Positions 56,056 through 64,000 of a DNA stretch of 64,000 nt are shown in pieces; position 1 is the first letter of the stretch; every line of letters starts with the position of its first letter. The stretch is from Celerinatantimonas yamalensis (GTDB taxonomy: Bacteria > Pseudomonadota > Gammaproteobacteria > Enterobacterales > Celerinatantimonadaceae): the NCBI RefSeq assembly GCF_046054155.1, contig NZ_JBEQCT010000005.1, positions 62,001-126,000 of the forward strand, given 5' to 3'. The translations under genes and the position numbers were made by a program. The notes under the pieces are model-generated. The model worked only from the letters and a program-made list of their open reading frames with translations. It was not told the origin of the DNA and searched no databases.

Positions 56056-56949
56056 TTACGTTGCTAGGGTGATTGATTGCAGCCAATCCATAAAGACAGT
56101 TAGGCGTTTGGTTGGTTGTCTTCGTGATGAATAGAGTAAAGACACCGGCATTGGCTCGGCTTCAAATTGAGGTAACACTGAAATAAGTAGCCCCTCTTTG
56201 ATGAAGTCTTGCGCACCAATAACGGGGATTTGTGCAATGCCAAGCCCTGCTAAACAGGCATTTAAATAGGCGTCTGTGCCGTTTACCGCTAGGCTGCTTG
56301 GCATGGATTGTTGTTTCACTTTTTTGTCTTCCATGTACTCAAATTGTGCGTCGAGATTGCCTAGCGAATGGGAATATTCGATCAGCTTATGATTAGCTAA
56401 CTCGTTAAGGCTTCGTGGAATGCCAAATTTTTTGATGTAGCTGGGTGACACACAGTTTAGACTTTTGTACTGCGTTAAGGGGCGAGCGATAAGGCTGCTG
56501 TCATCAAGAATACCTACTCGAATTACACAATCAATGCCCTCTTTAATCATGTCTACTCGATAATCCGCGCAGCTTATTTTTAGATGGATATTTGGGTATT
56601 TTTCGAAAAAGTCGGCCAAATGCGGAATGACAACTGTGGAGGCAAAACGGCTTGGCATGTCGACTCTCAGTATGCCTCGGACATCATTTGGATTACGTTG
56701 GAACTGACTTCCCAAAGCATCCAGTTCAGCCAGTAGGGTTTGGCATTGTGGCAAGTAGATTTCACCGTCTTGCGTTAAAGTGATATTGCGCGTACTGCGA
56801 TGAAAAAGCCGCGTGCCTAATTCACTTTCAAGGCCTTGTATGGCACTGGATATGCTTGATTTTGGCAAGCCAAGTGCGTCTGCGGCTTTAGTAAAACTGC
56901 CAAATTGAGCAACCAATACAAAGCGCTGCATGGCTTCAAACTTGTCCAT
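56056..56949 (-). CDS. LysR-family transcriptional regulator
   Basis: A 297-residue LTTR. The N-terminal winged HTH (residues 1-60) shows RFVLVAQFGSFTKAADALGL and LGTRLFHRSTRNITLT; the rest is the two-lobed effector domain. It belongs to the CrgA/DmlR-like branch. AGGTAGAAGAG precedes the ATG. It diverges from an SDR gene, which is its probable target. Confidence 0.93.
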   Translation of the reverse strand: MDKFEAMQRFVLVAQFGSFTKAADALGLPKSSISSAIQGLESELGTRLFHRSTRNITLTQDGEIYLPQCQTLLAELDALGSQFQRNPNDVRGILRVDMPSRFASTVVIPHLADFFEKYPNIHLKISCADYRVDMIKEGIDCVIRVGILDDSSLIARPLTQYKSLNCVSPSYIKKFGIPRSLNELANHKLIEYSHSLGNLDAQFEYMEDKKVKQQSMPSSLAVNGTDAYLNACLAGLGIAQIPVIGAQDFIKEGLLISVLPQFEAEPMPVSLLYSSRRQPTKRLTVFMDWLQSITLAT

Positions 56950-57098
56950 CTCTTCTACCTCTGTTCGTTTAATACGAACAATGCTATCACTTTTTGCTTA
57001 TATATCGATCACAATAAATTATCTACTCTAAATAAGTACTAAGAGCCAGTGCAGCTTATAAGACTTAAAGATTCTTACACAATGAAATGGAGTAGACG

Positions 57099-57854
57099 AT
57101 GAATAAATTAGCAATTATTACTGGTGGTAGCCGTGGTTTAGGAAGAAATAGTGCCTTAGCACTAGCGGACAAAGGTATAGACGTTATTTTCACTTACCAC
57201 AGTAACGCTCAAGCTGCACAAGATGTGATTGAAGAGATTAAACAAAAAGGCCAAAAAGCCTTTTCTCTTCAATTGGATACGCGCGATTTTGATGCCATTC
57301 CTGAATTTGTTAGTCAGGTTGAGGGATTGTTAACCAATGAGTTTGCACGAAGCGATTTCGATTATTTGTTAAATAATGCTGGCACAGGTTTGCATGCAAG
57401 TGTTGAAGAAACCACTTATGAAGAGCTAGAAGATATGCTGGCGATCCATGTAAAAGGTCCTTTCTTTTTGACACAAGGTTTACTGCCAAAAATTAAAGAC
57501 GGCGGTCATATTCTCAATATTTCTTCTGGTTTGGCGCGCTTTAGTTTGCCCGGCTCAAGTGCCTACGCGATGGCTAAAGGGGCGGTAGAAGTGATGACGC
57601 GTTACATGGCTAAAGAGTTCGCAAGCCGACAAATTCGGGTCAATACCTTGGCACCCGGCGCGATAGCAACAGATTTTCGTGGTGGAAATGTGCGAGACAA
57701 TCAACAAATGAACCAGATGGTAGCATCCATTACCGCCTTAGGGCGTGTTGGCGAAGCGGATGATATTGGTAACGCGGTTGCCATGTTGCTCAGTGAAGGC
57801 AGCGGTTGGATTACGGGGCAACGCATTGAAGCATCGGGTGGTATGTTTCTTTAA
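57099..57854 (+). CDS. Short-chain dehydrogenase/reductase
   Basis: Classical SDR of 251 residues. The NAD(P)-binding TGGSRGLG is at residues 8-15 and the NNAG motif follows near 90. The catalytic Ser, Tyr and Lys are in LNISSGLARFSLPGSSAYAMAKGAV. The final GWITGQRIEASGGMFL is the usual C-terminus. The substrate is unknown. GGAGTAG precedes the ATG. It is divergent from the LysR gene. Confidence 0.93.
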   Translation: MNKLAIITGGSRGLGRNSALALADKGIDVIFTYHSNAQAAQDVIEEIKQKGQKAFSLQLDTRDFDAIPEFVSQVEGLLTNEFARSDFDYLLNNAGTGLHASVEETTYEELEDMLAIHVKGPFFLTQGLLPKIKDGGHILNISSGLARFSLPGSSAYAMAKGAVEVMTRYMAKEFASRQIRVNTLAPGAIATDFRGGNVRDNQQMNQMVASITALGRVGEADDIGNAVAMLLSEGSGWITGQRIEASGGMFL

Positions 57855-58467
57855 TAGGCGTTAAGAATAATCGAACATGCCATTGTCGTTATCATTGGAT
57901 AGCTAGACTAATACTTTGGCGGGGGGATGGATTTTTCTACCTTAGTTATTCCAATACGAGCAGATGGGTGTTAGGTGTGAAAACACAAAGGCAGTTGGAA
58001 AAGTAAAGTATAGAATTTTCCAGCGAAAACTTAATGTTAAGGTGCGTGAGTATGCGTCTCATATTTTTACTGAAACAGTTGTGAATGGAGCCATCGACAA
58101 GGCTGGGTGAAAAGCGTTTAGTTGGCTGTTTAAATACATTTCTAGTCATAATGTGGCTTGCTAGACCATTAATATGGTAGTTCCTGTTACTCAAGGGGCT
58201 CAAGGTGAAAAGATGAGTTTGGCATCCCCTGTTGGCGAGCGGCGAGCCGCGCTCAAATGACCATTGGGTGTTCGTTTTATGGGGACCAGCCTTTAATTTG
58301 CTAGATACTTTTTCTGATTTCAAGGGCCCTCTATGGGCAATAAATCACATTCAACATGTATATAATTTGTCCGCTCTGTACGCTAGAGTACAGAGAATTA
58401 TTTTACATTTCTTTACTCTTTTATTTGATAACAATGTTTCCATCATCAAACATGAAGAGGAATGACT
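57855..58467. other. Intergenic region before the SYLF gene
   Basis: About 600 bases. A 125-codon minus-strand frame (57946-58323) has no ribosome site and no recognisable family, so it is not called. The right end is AT-rich and should carry the promoter of the SYLF gene. Confidence 0.4.
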
Positions 58468-59022
58468 ATGTTAAATCTGAGGAAAAGACTACTACTCATC
58501 ACGGCCATCATTGTAACATTTTTAACTCTTGGTATGAGTGCGCATGCGGCGACTGCTGAAGATTTAAACAATGACGCTATCCAGTCACTTAAGATTCTCT
58601 ATAAATCAAATCCTGCGGCGCTGGATGTTTCCAAACGAGCTAAAGCGGTTTTGGTATTTCCTAGTATCATCAAAGCTGGTCTAGTTTTTGGCGGTAGTTA
58701 CGGCGAAGGCGTATTGTTAGAAAATGATCAACCCAAAGATTATTACAACTCAGTGACCGGTTCTTGGGGCTTACAAGCAGGCGCTCAATCATACGGTTAT
58801 GCGATATTTTTTATGAATGATAAGGCGATTAAGTATCTTGAAAAATCCCATGGTTGGGAAATAGGCGTGGGCCCAACGGTTGTTGTTGTTACCGAAGGTA
58901 TTGCGAAAAACTTATCGTCATCAACGCTTAAAGATGATGCTTACGCATTCATTTTTGATCAGACAGGTCTGATGATAGGTGTCAGTATTGAAGGGACCAA
59001 AATTTCGCTTATCAAGCGTTAG
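58468..59022 (+). CDS. Lipid-binding SYLF/YSC84-domain exported protein
   Basis: A 184-residue protein from ATG 58468 (AGAGGA upstream) with a signal peptide ending SAHAATAED near residue 28. The mature part is a SYLF domain: RAKAVLVFPSIIKAGLVFGG, GSYGEGVLL, SVTGSWGLQAGAQSYGYAIFF and the C-terminal LMIGVSIEGTKI. The eukaryotic members bind phosphoinositides; in bacteria the family is periplasmic and of unknown role. Alternative start 58462. Confidence 0.92.
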   Translation: MLNLRKRLLLITAIIVTFLTLGMSAHAATAEDLNNDAIQSLKILYKSNPAALDVSKRAKAVLVFPSIIKAGLVFGGSYGEGVLLENDQPKDYYNSVTGSWGLQAGAQSYGYAIFFMNDKAIKYLEKSHGWEIGVGPTVVVVTEGIAKNLSSSTLKDDAYAFIFDQTGLMIGVSIEGTKISLIKR

Positions 59023-59133
59023 AAGGTTTTGTGCGCTATGACATTTATCTTGCATAGCGCCTTTCTAAGGCATCTTTTGTGATCCTACAAAGCCTATTCT
59101 TGAATAGGTATATCGTTATAGGGGAAATACACC

Positions 59134-59292
59134 ATGGGTTTAGGAACTATACTTTTAATCGTGCTCATACTCATGCTTATTGGCGTGATACCGGCTTGGC
59201 CGCATAGCCGATCTTGGGGATATGCACCAACGGGTGGCATTGGATTCATTTTGCTCATTGTATTGATTTTGTTCTTAATGGGCAAAATTTAG
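59134..59292 (+). CDS. DUF3309-type micro-protein
   Basis: A 52-residue membrane peptide. Two hydrophobic helices (LGTILLIVLILMLIG and GGIGFILLIVLILFLMG) are joined by IPAWPHSRSWGYAP, the hallmark of the DUF3309 family found in many proteobacteria, often near stress genes. GGGGAAA stands upstream of the ATG. The gene is short but its full-length match makes it reliable. The function is unknown. Confidence 0.87.
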   Translation: MGLGTILLIVLILMLIGVIPAWPHSRSWGYAPTGGIGFILLIVLILFLMGKI

Positions 59293-59388
59293 TCAAACTC
59301 ATAGAGCAAGAGTCAGTGGCAAAGTTATAATGATACGATGGTGAGCGATTGACCGTATAACAGAGACTACGGCGTCAATAGTTAATTT

Positions 59389-59938
59389 TTAGCCGTATTT
59401 ATATCCCACAGCACCGTCTCTAAGCATGGAATTTAGTATGGCCACCATCTTTCTGACGCAGGCAATAATGGCGACTTTTTTTGGTTTTCCGGCCTCAAGA
59501 AGTCGCTGATAAGTGGCTTTAAAAATGGGGTTACTTTGAATTGCTGACATCATCACCATGAACAATATCGTTCTGACCTAGTGACGCCCACCTTGGATAA
59601 TTCGTTTGCCTTTATATCGGCCACTTTCTTTTGTAATGGGGGCGACTCCGATAAGTGAAGCTGCTTGTTTGTTGGTGATGTACCCTAATTCTGGAACGTT
59701 ACTGATGATGGAAGTCGGAGTGGTTTTCCCAATGCTAGTCATGTTTTGAAGAATGTCATTTTTAGCTTTTCTACCGATGGCTCCAGCAAACTTGTTGATA
59801 TGGAGCGGGTTGGCGATGACGTAGGGAGGTTTCGCATCAGCACATGCTTATCTTGGAAACAGAAAAATAAATGTCGAGTGGACAGATATAGATATCGAAC
59901 TGTGATTTGCTGGTATCAACGCTGACATGAATGTTTTG
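59389..59938 (-). pseudogene. IS110-family transposase remnant
   Basis: On the minus strand the C-terminal transposase domain reads TTPTSIISNVPELGYITNKQ, ASLIGVAPITKESGRYKGKR, IIQGGRH, a TAG stop, then VRTILFMVMMSAIQSNP and on to the end at 59389. The N-terminal DEDD-type start (HVSVDTSKSQFDIYICPLD) is at about 59860-59935, so the middle is deleted. The element is inactive. Confidence 0.82.
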
Positions 59939-60247
59939 AGGTGTGTTTGTATTCATAATAAGCTAACTTTGCATTGCAAAATGTGGGTTCGAGACCCAGA
60001 AGACTATTCGAGTGTGTTGCTTGGAGTGCTATGTAGCGTTCTTACTTGTTACCGGTCTCTCGATGGAGATGCCAACGTTCAATTGAACTGCTACATAGAG
60101 ATCTTTTGTTGCAGCGAAAGCCTGGGTTTCACTTTACCCTAAGTTTGTTACTTATTATCCATACCAGCGGTTCGACCGATCCCGCTGGTCGCAATGTTGA
60201 TATGACTCGAGTCCATATGGCTCACCACATTAGTTTTAATTGTTATT
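59939..60247. other. Intergenic region
   Basis: No gene is supported. It contains a T-arm-like GTGGGTTCGAGACCCA near 59981-59996, but no complete tRNA can be folded around it. Confidence 0.4.
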
Positions 60248-61054
60248 TTATTTTTTTTCGCGGGTCCAATAACCGGTTAATCCGTAGTGCTCGTAAATAG
60301 CCTGCTCATGCTGGTGGTTAAGCTGTTCAGTCGAATGGTATTCAGGCGCATCTTGTATCTTTTGCCGACTCAGATCGACTGAGACGGAGCAATCGAGCCA
60401 TTGTACTTGGTCGATCCATTCTGGAGAAATCAACACATTGTGTTTTCCCCACCAACTGCTAGTATCAACAACGAAATAGCGCACCGCCCAAGTACTCTCT
60501 TCGACTAATAAACCTGATATATGCCCAATATCGCCGTCATTAGCGTGAATATGATAGCCGATGATGGCTTTGCAGCTACGCAGATTTGGATCGTCGTTTT
60601 GCTGTGCTTCGAGTTCAGTCTTGTCGTCAATGATGTGGGTGTTATTGGGATTCGCTTGTTCATATAAGAAATTGGTATAGCCTGGATACAGCATATATGG
60701 GTACATGCCAACACCCCATAAACAATCTTCTCCCCAATAGTAAGGATACCCGTAGAAGTCGAGATAATTCATTTCGTGTTGTCGAGAGACGGGTTTATCT
60801 GTATCGATGTCGGGGCTGTTTTTAACCTGATCTGTAGTCATCTGTGCTGGAAGGGTTTTTTCTTTCCAGTTTGGCTTTTGGAGGCTAATGGGCGAAATTA
60901 ATACCTTGCGGTTTGATAACCAAGTTCCTGTTTCGACGACGAAATAACGGATCACCCATGTTAAGTCATCAAACAGAAAGTCTTTGACGTTGCCAACACT
61001 GCCATCGCTGGCAACGACTGTGTAATTTTCTAAGTCCTTTATGCTGCGTAACAT
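60248..61054 (-). CDS. Double PRC-barrel domain protein
   Basis: A 268-residue protein with two PRC-barrel domains. The first (about 1-75) reads LRSIKDLENYTVVASDGSVG and WVIRYFVVETGTWLSNRKVL; the second (about 160-235) reads CKAIIGYHIHANDGDIGHIS and WAVRYFVVDTSSWWGKHNVL. Between them is a Tyr/Pro/Trp-rich stretch (YGYPYYWGEDCLW). Such two-domain proteins are common beside stress and osmotic genes; their function is unknown. It points away from the glucan synthase gene. Confidence 0.9.
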   Translation of the reverse strand: MLRSIKDLENYTVVASDGSVGNVKDFLFDDLTWVIRYFVVETGTWLSNRKVLISPISLQKPNWKEKTLPAQMTTDQVKNSPDIDTDKPVSRQHEMNYLDFYGYPYYWGEDCLWGVGMYPYMLYPGYTNFLYEQANPNNTHIIDDKTELEAQQNDDPNLRSCKAIIGYHIHANDGDIGHISGLLVEESTWAVRYFVVDTSSWWGKHNVLISPEWIDQVQWLDCSVSVDLSRQKIQDAPEYHSTEQLNHQHEQAIYEHYGLTGYWTREKK

Positions 61055-61354
61055 CGGTAGTCCTCTTTTTTAGTTGGTAGTTCACATTCAAATGTAACCT
61101 TTGATATCGCGAATTTGGATGATGCATTGTCTTATGAGGTATGCGCTAAGTTAATCGCCATTTTGGCACTAAGTGACTGATAATAACGCTTGCTCGTTAC
61201 CCTTCTTAAAGCCTAATCCGCTTAATGCCTGTCGTCAGTGCGCTGGCGAACAGACCTAGAATGTCTCTATCCAATAGTATGAAATGGCGAGGCTAGACTT
61301 CCGATATCGCCCTTAATGCCAGCTTAGTCTTGCAATTCACATAAGGACGTTCAG
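61055..61354. other. Divergent promoter region between PRC-barrel and glucan synthase genes
   Basis: Three hundred bases with no gene, holding two divergent promoters by position. No specific site was recognised. Confidence 0.4.
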
Positions 61355-64000
61355 ATGACAATGCTACGCGCTATTTATTCAATATTAGGTCGGTCGACTT
61401 CTTATTCACCTTGGCATAATGTCGTGCCAGTTCGGGAGGAGTTGTTTGGTTTAGAGCGGCTTGAAGAGCATGCGATTAGTTTGGCAAAAGCCCAACATGT
61501 TGGTGATTCAGTGCCTAGGGTATTGTCGTTACATAAGCGTTTAAATGACAACGCTACATCATTGTTAGCCTCTTATCGCGAAAGCGCCGCACAGTTAGAG
61601 GCTGGGAACAGTGTTGTTCCTGCAGCCGAGTGGTTGTTGGATAATTATCATTTGGTGGAGGAGCAACTTCGCGAGATTCGAGATGATCTTCCAGTTGGCT
61701 ATTATCGTCAATTACCTAAACTATCGTCAGGACCTTTTGCTGGTTACCCACGGGTATTTGGATTAGCTTGGGCGTTCGTGGCCCACACCGATAGTTATAT
61801 TGACCCAGAAATACTGATCCACTTTATTCGTGCCTATCAGAGCGTACAACCACTGACCATTGGTGAGCTATGGGCGGTGGCGATTACCTTACGAATTGTG
61901 TTGATTGAAAACCTACGCCGTCTGGCCGATCAAATTGCGGTTGGACGTAAAGCTCGCAATGACGCCGATCAACTGACAGAACGACTTTTAGTTGATGGGT
62001 GTGCTCATTCCGCGTTGCAAGAAGATATCGCATCGCGCTCATCAACCCCATTATCTGAAGTTTTCGCCGCTCAGTTGGCTAAGCGTTTACGCGACCAAGA
62101 CCCAAAAAACACACCCACGTTAGATTGGTTGGAGCAGCGTCTTAAATCGCAAGGACTCTCTGTTGAGGAAGCCGTACAACATGCACAGCAACGCCAAGGA
62201 GCATCTAACGTCAGCATCCGCAATGTGATTACCAGCATGCGTTTGATTTCAGACATTGATTGGTCTGAGCTGTTTGAAAAAGTGAGCCTTGTCGATCAAG
62301 AATTCTGTCGCTATAGCCTATTTGCCAAAATGGACTTCCCAACGCGTAATTTGTATCGCAGTGCCGTAGAACAGCTAGCGCGAGGTTGTGATTTTTCTGA
62401 CATTGAAATCGCTCAACGTGCTGTGCAAATGGCCAAAGAAAGCCTTAATCATGATGAGCAAGCAGAAGAGGCGAAACACCCAGAAATGGATCGTATTGAA
62501 AAAGAGCGCCTAAGCGATCCGGGGTATTATCTTATTGATCAAGGACGGCTTGATTTAGAAGCATTGCTGCACTACAAGCCAACATGGCGTTTAAAAATTA
62601 GACGCCTTCATGTTCGATTGGGCGTAGCGGGTTATAGTGGTTCCATCGCTGTGGTGGCATTGGCGTTGTTAGGGGGGGCTTCTTTATTCCCTAATTTCTT
62701 AACGCTTTCTGCCATACAGTGGTCGTTTTGGGTGCTTATTGGTTTTATACCGGCGACAGAGGTGGCCTTTGCCATTGTTAACCGTTTAGTGACGTGGCGA
62801 TTTGGCGCTCAAATTCTTCCGGGATTGGAGCTGAAATTGGGTGTTCCATCGTCCTTACGCACCTTGATTGCGGTGCCGACCGTGCTGACGTGTGAATCTG
62901 ATTTGTTAGAACAAATCGAACGTCTAGAAGTTCATTATTTAAGCGGCATCGATGGTGATATTAGTTTTGCCTTATTAACCGATAACGTGGATGCCGACCA
63001 CGAAACTTTAGAAAACGATGCGGCATTGCTGGCATTGGCGGCGAAAGAAATCGAACGATTAAATGCGCGCTATCCTTATGGGGACAGTGAAGGGATGAGC
63101 GCTCGTGCAGCGCGCTTTATACTTTTGCATCGTCGTCGACAGTTTAACCCTAGTGAAGAAGTGTGGATGGGATGGGAGCGTAAACGTGGCAAATTACACG
63201 AACTGAATCGACTGCTGCGCGGTGCAAAGGATACCAGTTTTGTCGCGGTGAATGGTATTCCTCCGAGTGTACCGAGTGATGTTCGCTATGTGATTACGTT
63301 GGACGCCGATACCCGTTTACCCAGAGGAGCTGCGCTACGGTTGGTGGGGAAGATGGCTCATCCGTTAAATCGTCCCTGTTTAGATCTCGATAAGCAGCGA
63401 GTCGTTGCCGGTTATGGGGTGCTTCAACCTAGGGTGACGCCGTCATTATCGATAGGTTCAGAGGGATCTTTCTACCAACGTGTTTTTTCAGCGCCAGGGG
63501 GGATTGATCCCTATACCGCCGCAATTTCTGACGTCTATCAAGACTTATTTGAGGAAGGCTCGTTTACTGGCAAAGGCATTTACGATGTAGACATCTTCGA
63601 AGCCGCACTCGCGGGGCGTGTTGTCGATAACACGATGCTCAGCCATGATTTATTTGAAGGCATTTTTGTGCGTGCAGGTTTGGTGTCTGACATCGAAGTG
63701 GTTGAGGAGTTTCCAGCGCGCTACGATGTGGCGGTTAAGCGTCAGCATCGCTGGACACGAGGCGACTGGCAGTTGTTGCCTTGGATTGTTGCAAAACAGT
63801 CTAATAATCAGAGCATCACATGTTTAGGCCGTTGGAAATTACTGGATAATTTGCGACGTTCGCTGGTGGCGCCAATGACGCTGTTAGCATTGGTCCTGTG
63901 CTGGCTTTTGCCCCCGTTGGCTGCATTATGGGTGAGCTGTTTGTTGTTGGCCAGCATTGCTATTCCGGCTTTTATTCCTTGTTGTTTTTCGTTGATTCCC
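61355..64000 (+). CDS. ndvB: Cyclic beta-1,2-glucan synthase (NdvB/Cgs-like), C-terminus beyond window
   Basis: Very large membrane enzyme that builds periplasmic cyclic beta-1,2-glucan, an osmoprotectant. The first 882 codons are here. Residues 1-400 are an N-terminal helical region, with membrane segments near 430-475. The glycosyltransferase-84 core follows, with LDADTRLPRGAALRLVGKMA (metal-binding DxD), then APGGIDPYTAAISDVYQDLF, TGKGIYDVDIF and the acceptor motif RHRWTRGDW-like QHRWTRGDWQLLPW. Further membrane helices begin at about 840. ATAAGGACG precedes the ATG. The glycoside-phosphorylase part lies off the right edge. Confidence 0.93.
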   Translation, partial: MTMLRAIYSILGRSTSYSPWHNVVPVREELFGLERLEEHAISLAKAQHVGDSVPRVLSLHKRLNDNATSLLASYRESAAQLEAGNSVVPAAEWLLDNYHLVEEQLREIRDDLPVGYYRQLPKLSSGPFAGYPRVFGLAWAFVAHTDSYIDPEILIHFIRAYQSVQPLTIGELWAVAITLRIVLIENLRRLADQIAVGRKARNDADQLTERLLVDGCAHSALQEDIASRSSTPLSEVFAAQLAKRLRDQDPKNTPTLDWLEQRLKSQGLSVEEAVQHAQQRQGASNVSIRNVITSMRLISDIDWSELFEKVSLVDQEFCRYSLFAKMDFPTRNLYRSAVEQLARGCDFSDIEIAQRAVQMAKESLNHDEQAEEAKHPEMDRIEKERLSDPGYYLIDQGRLDLEALLHYKPTWRLKIRRLHVRLGVAGYSGSIAVVALALLGGASLFPNFLTLSAIQWSFWVLIGFIPATEVAFAIVNRLVTWRFGAQILPGLELKLGVPSSLRTLIAVPTVLTCESDLLEQIERLEVHYLSGIDGDISFALLTDNVDADHETLENDAALLALAAKEIERLNARYPYGDSEGMSARAARFILLHRRRQFNPSEEVWMGWERKRGKLHELNRLLRGAKDTSFVAVNGIPPSVPSDVRYVITLDADTRLPRGAALRLVGKMAHPLNRPCLDLDKQRVVAGYGVLQPRVTPSLSIGSEGSFYQRVFSAPGGIDPYTAAISDVYQDLFEEGSFTGKGIYDVDIFEAALAGRVVDNTMLSHDLFEGIFVRAGLVSDIEVVEEFPARYDVAVKRQHRWTRGDWQLLPWIVAKQSNNQSITCLGRWKLLDNLRRSLVAPMTLLALVLCWLLPPLAALWVSCLLLASIAIPAFIPCCFSLIP

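Noticed and set aside
57946..58323. 125-codon minus-strand frame upstream of the SYLF gene
   Set aside because: No ribosome site, no domain, and composition looks non-coding.
59981..59996. tRNA T-arm-like GTGGGTTCGAGACCCA
   Set aside because: No D-arm, anticodon arm or acceptor stem can be placed upstream; treated as chance or a trace of an old att site.

Overview
The window looks like chromosomal DNA of a gammaproteobacterium, probably Vibrionaceae or a close relative. The reasons are tandem MetJ boxes, a HutC operator, a type I-F Cas1 / Cas2-3 pair, a large methyl-accepting chemotaxis protein, REP-like intergenic palindromes and moderate GC. The genus cannot be fixed from the sequence alone. 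No rRNA, tRNA or CRISPR array is visible; the I-F array would be expected beyond the left edge.

Layout, left to right. (1) 1-2955: start of cas2-3, cas1 and a WYL regulator, all on the minus strand. (2) 3.1-5.3 kb: a chemoreceptor gene with REP-like palindromes on both sides. (3) 5.4-8.7 kb: hutC and hutH with a HutC operator, then a divergent RpiB-family isomerase. (4) 8.9-16.1 kb: a Blc-type lipocalin, then the C-P lyase locus phnF-phnGHIJKLM, with no transporter and no phnN or phnP nearby. (5) 16.2-27.6 kb: a pirin, then the methionine salvage pathway in two MetJ-box-marked blocks (mtnA/mtnK and mtnBCD/aminotransferase). An AT-rich exbD-tonB-receptor-exbB cassette sits between the blocks. 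(6) 28-31 kb: a sigma factor with a zinc anti-sigma factor, and an ABC-F ATPase preceded by a possible leader peptide and hairpins. (7) 31.1-35.3 kb: a sulfide/sulfane-sulfur module made of a FisR-type sigma-54 activator, a persulfide dioxygenase and a DUF442-SQR fusion, with a good -24/-12 promoter.

(8) 35.5-51.7 kb: loosely packed single genes, mostly on the plus strand. They include a pentapeptide-repeat protein, several GNAT acetyltransferases (some decayed), NYN and TfoX-N proteins, an M17 aminopeptidase, a PaiB-like protein, HD-GYP, peroxiredoxin, a YcaQ-like protein, a GST and a CZB chemoreceptor. (9) 51.9-60 kb: an insertion-sequence graveyard (IS256, IS3 twice, IS110, all broken) holding a small redox/quinone-type cluster and a LysR/SDR pair. 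(10) 58.4-64 kb: an envelope/osmotic-stress group (SYLF protein, DUF3309 micro-protein, double PRC-barrel protein) and the first 882 codons of a cyclic beta-1,2-glucan synthase that runs off the right edge.

The most informative signals are regulatory: two sets of met boxes around a split pathway with a TonB cassette inside it, a complete FisR circuit (sensor cysteines, upstream palindrome, sigma-54 promoter), paired PhnF-like operators, and a short ORF with overlapping hairpins in front of the ABC-F gene.
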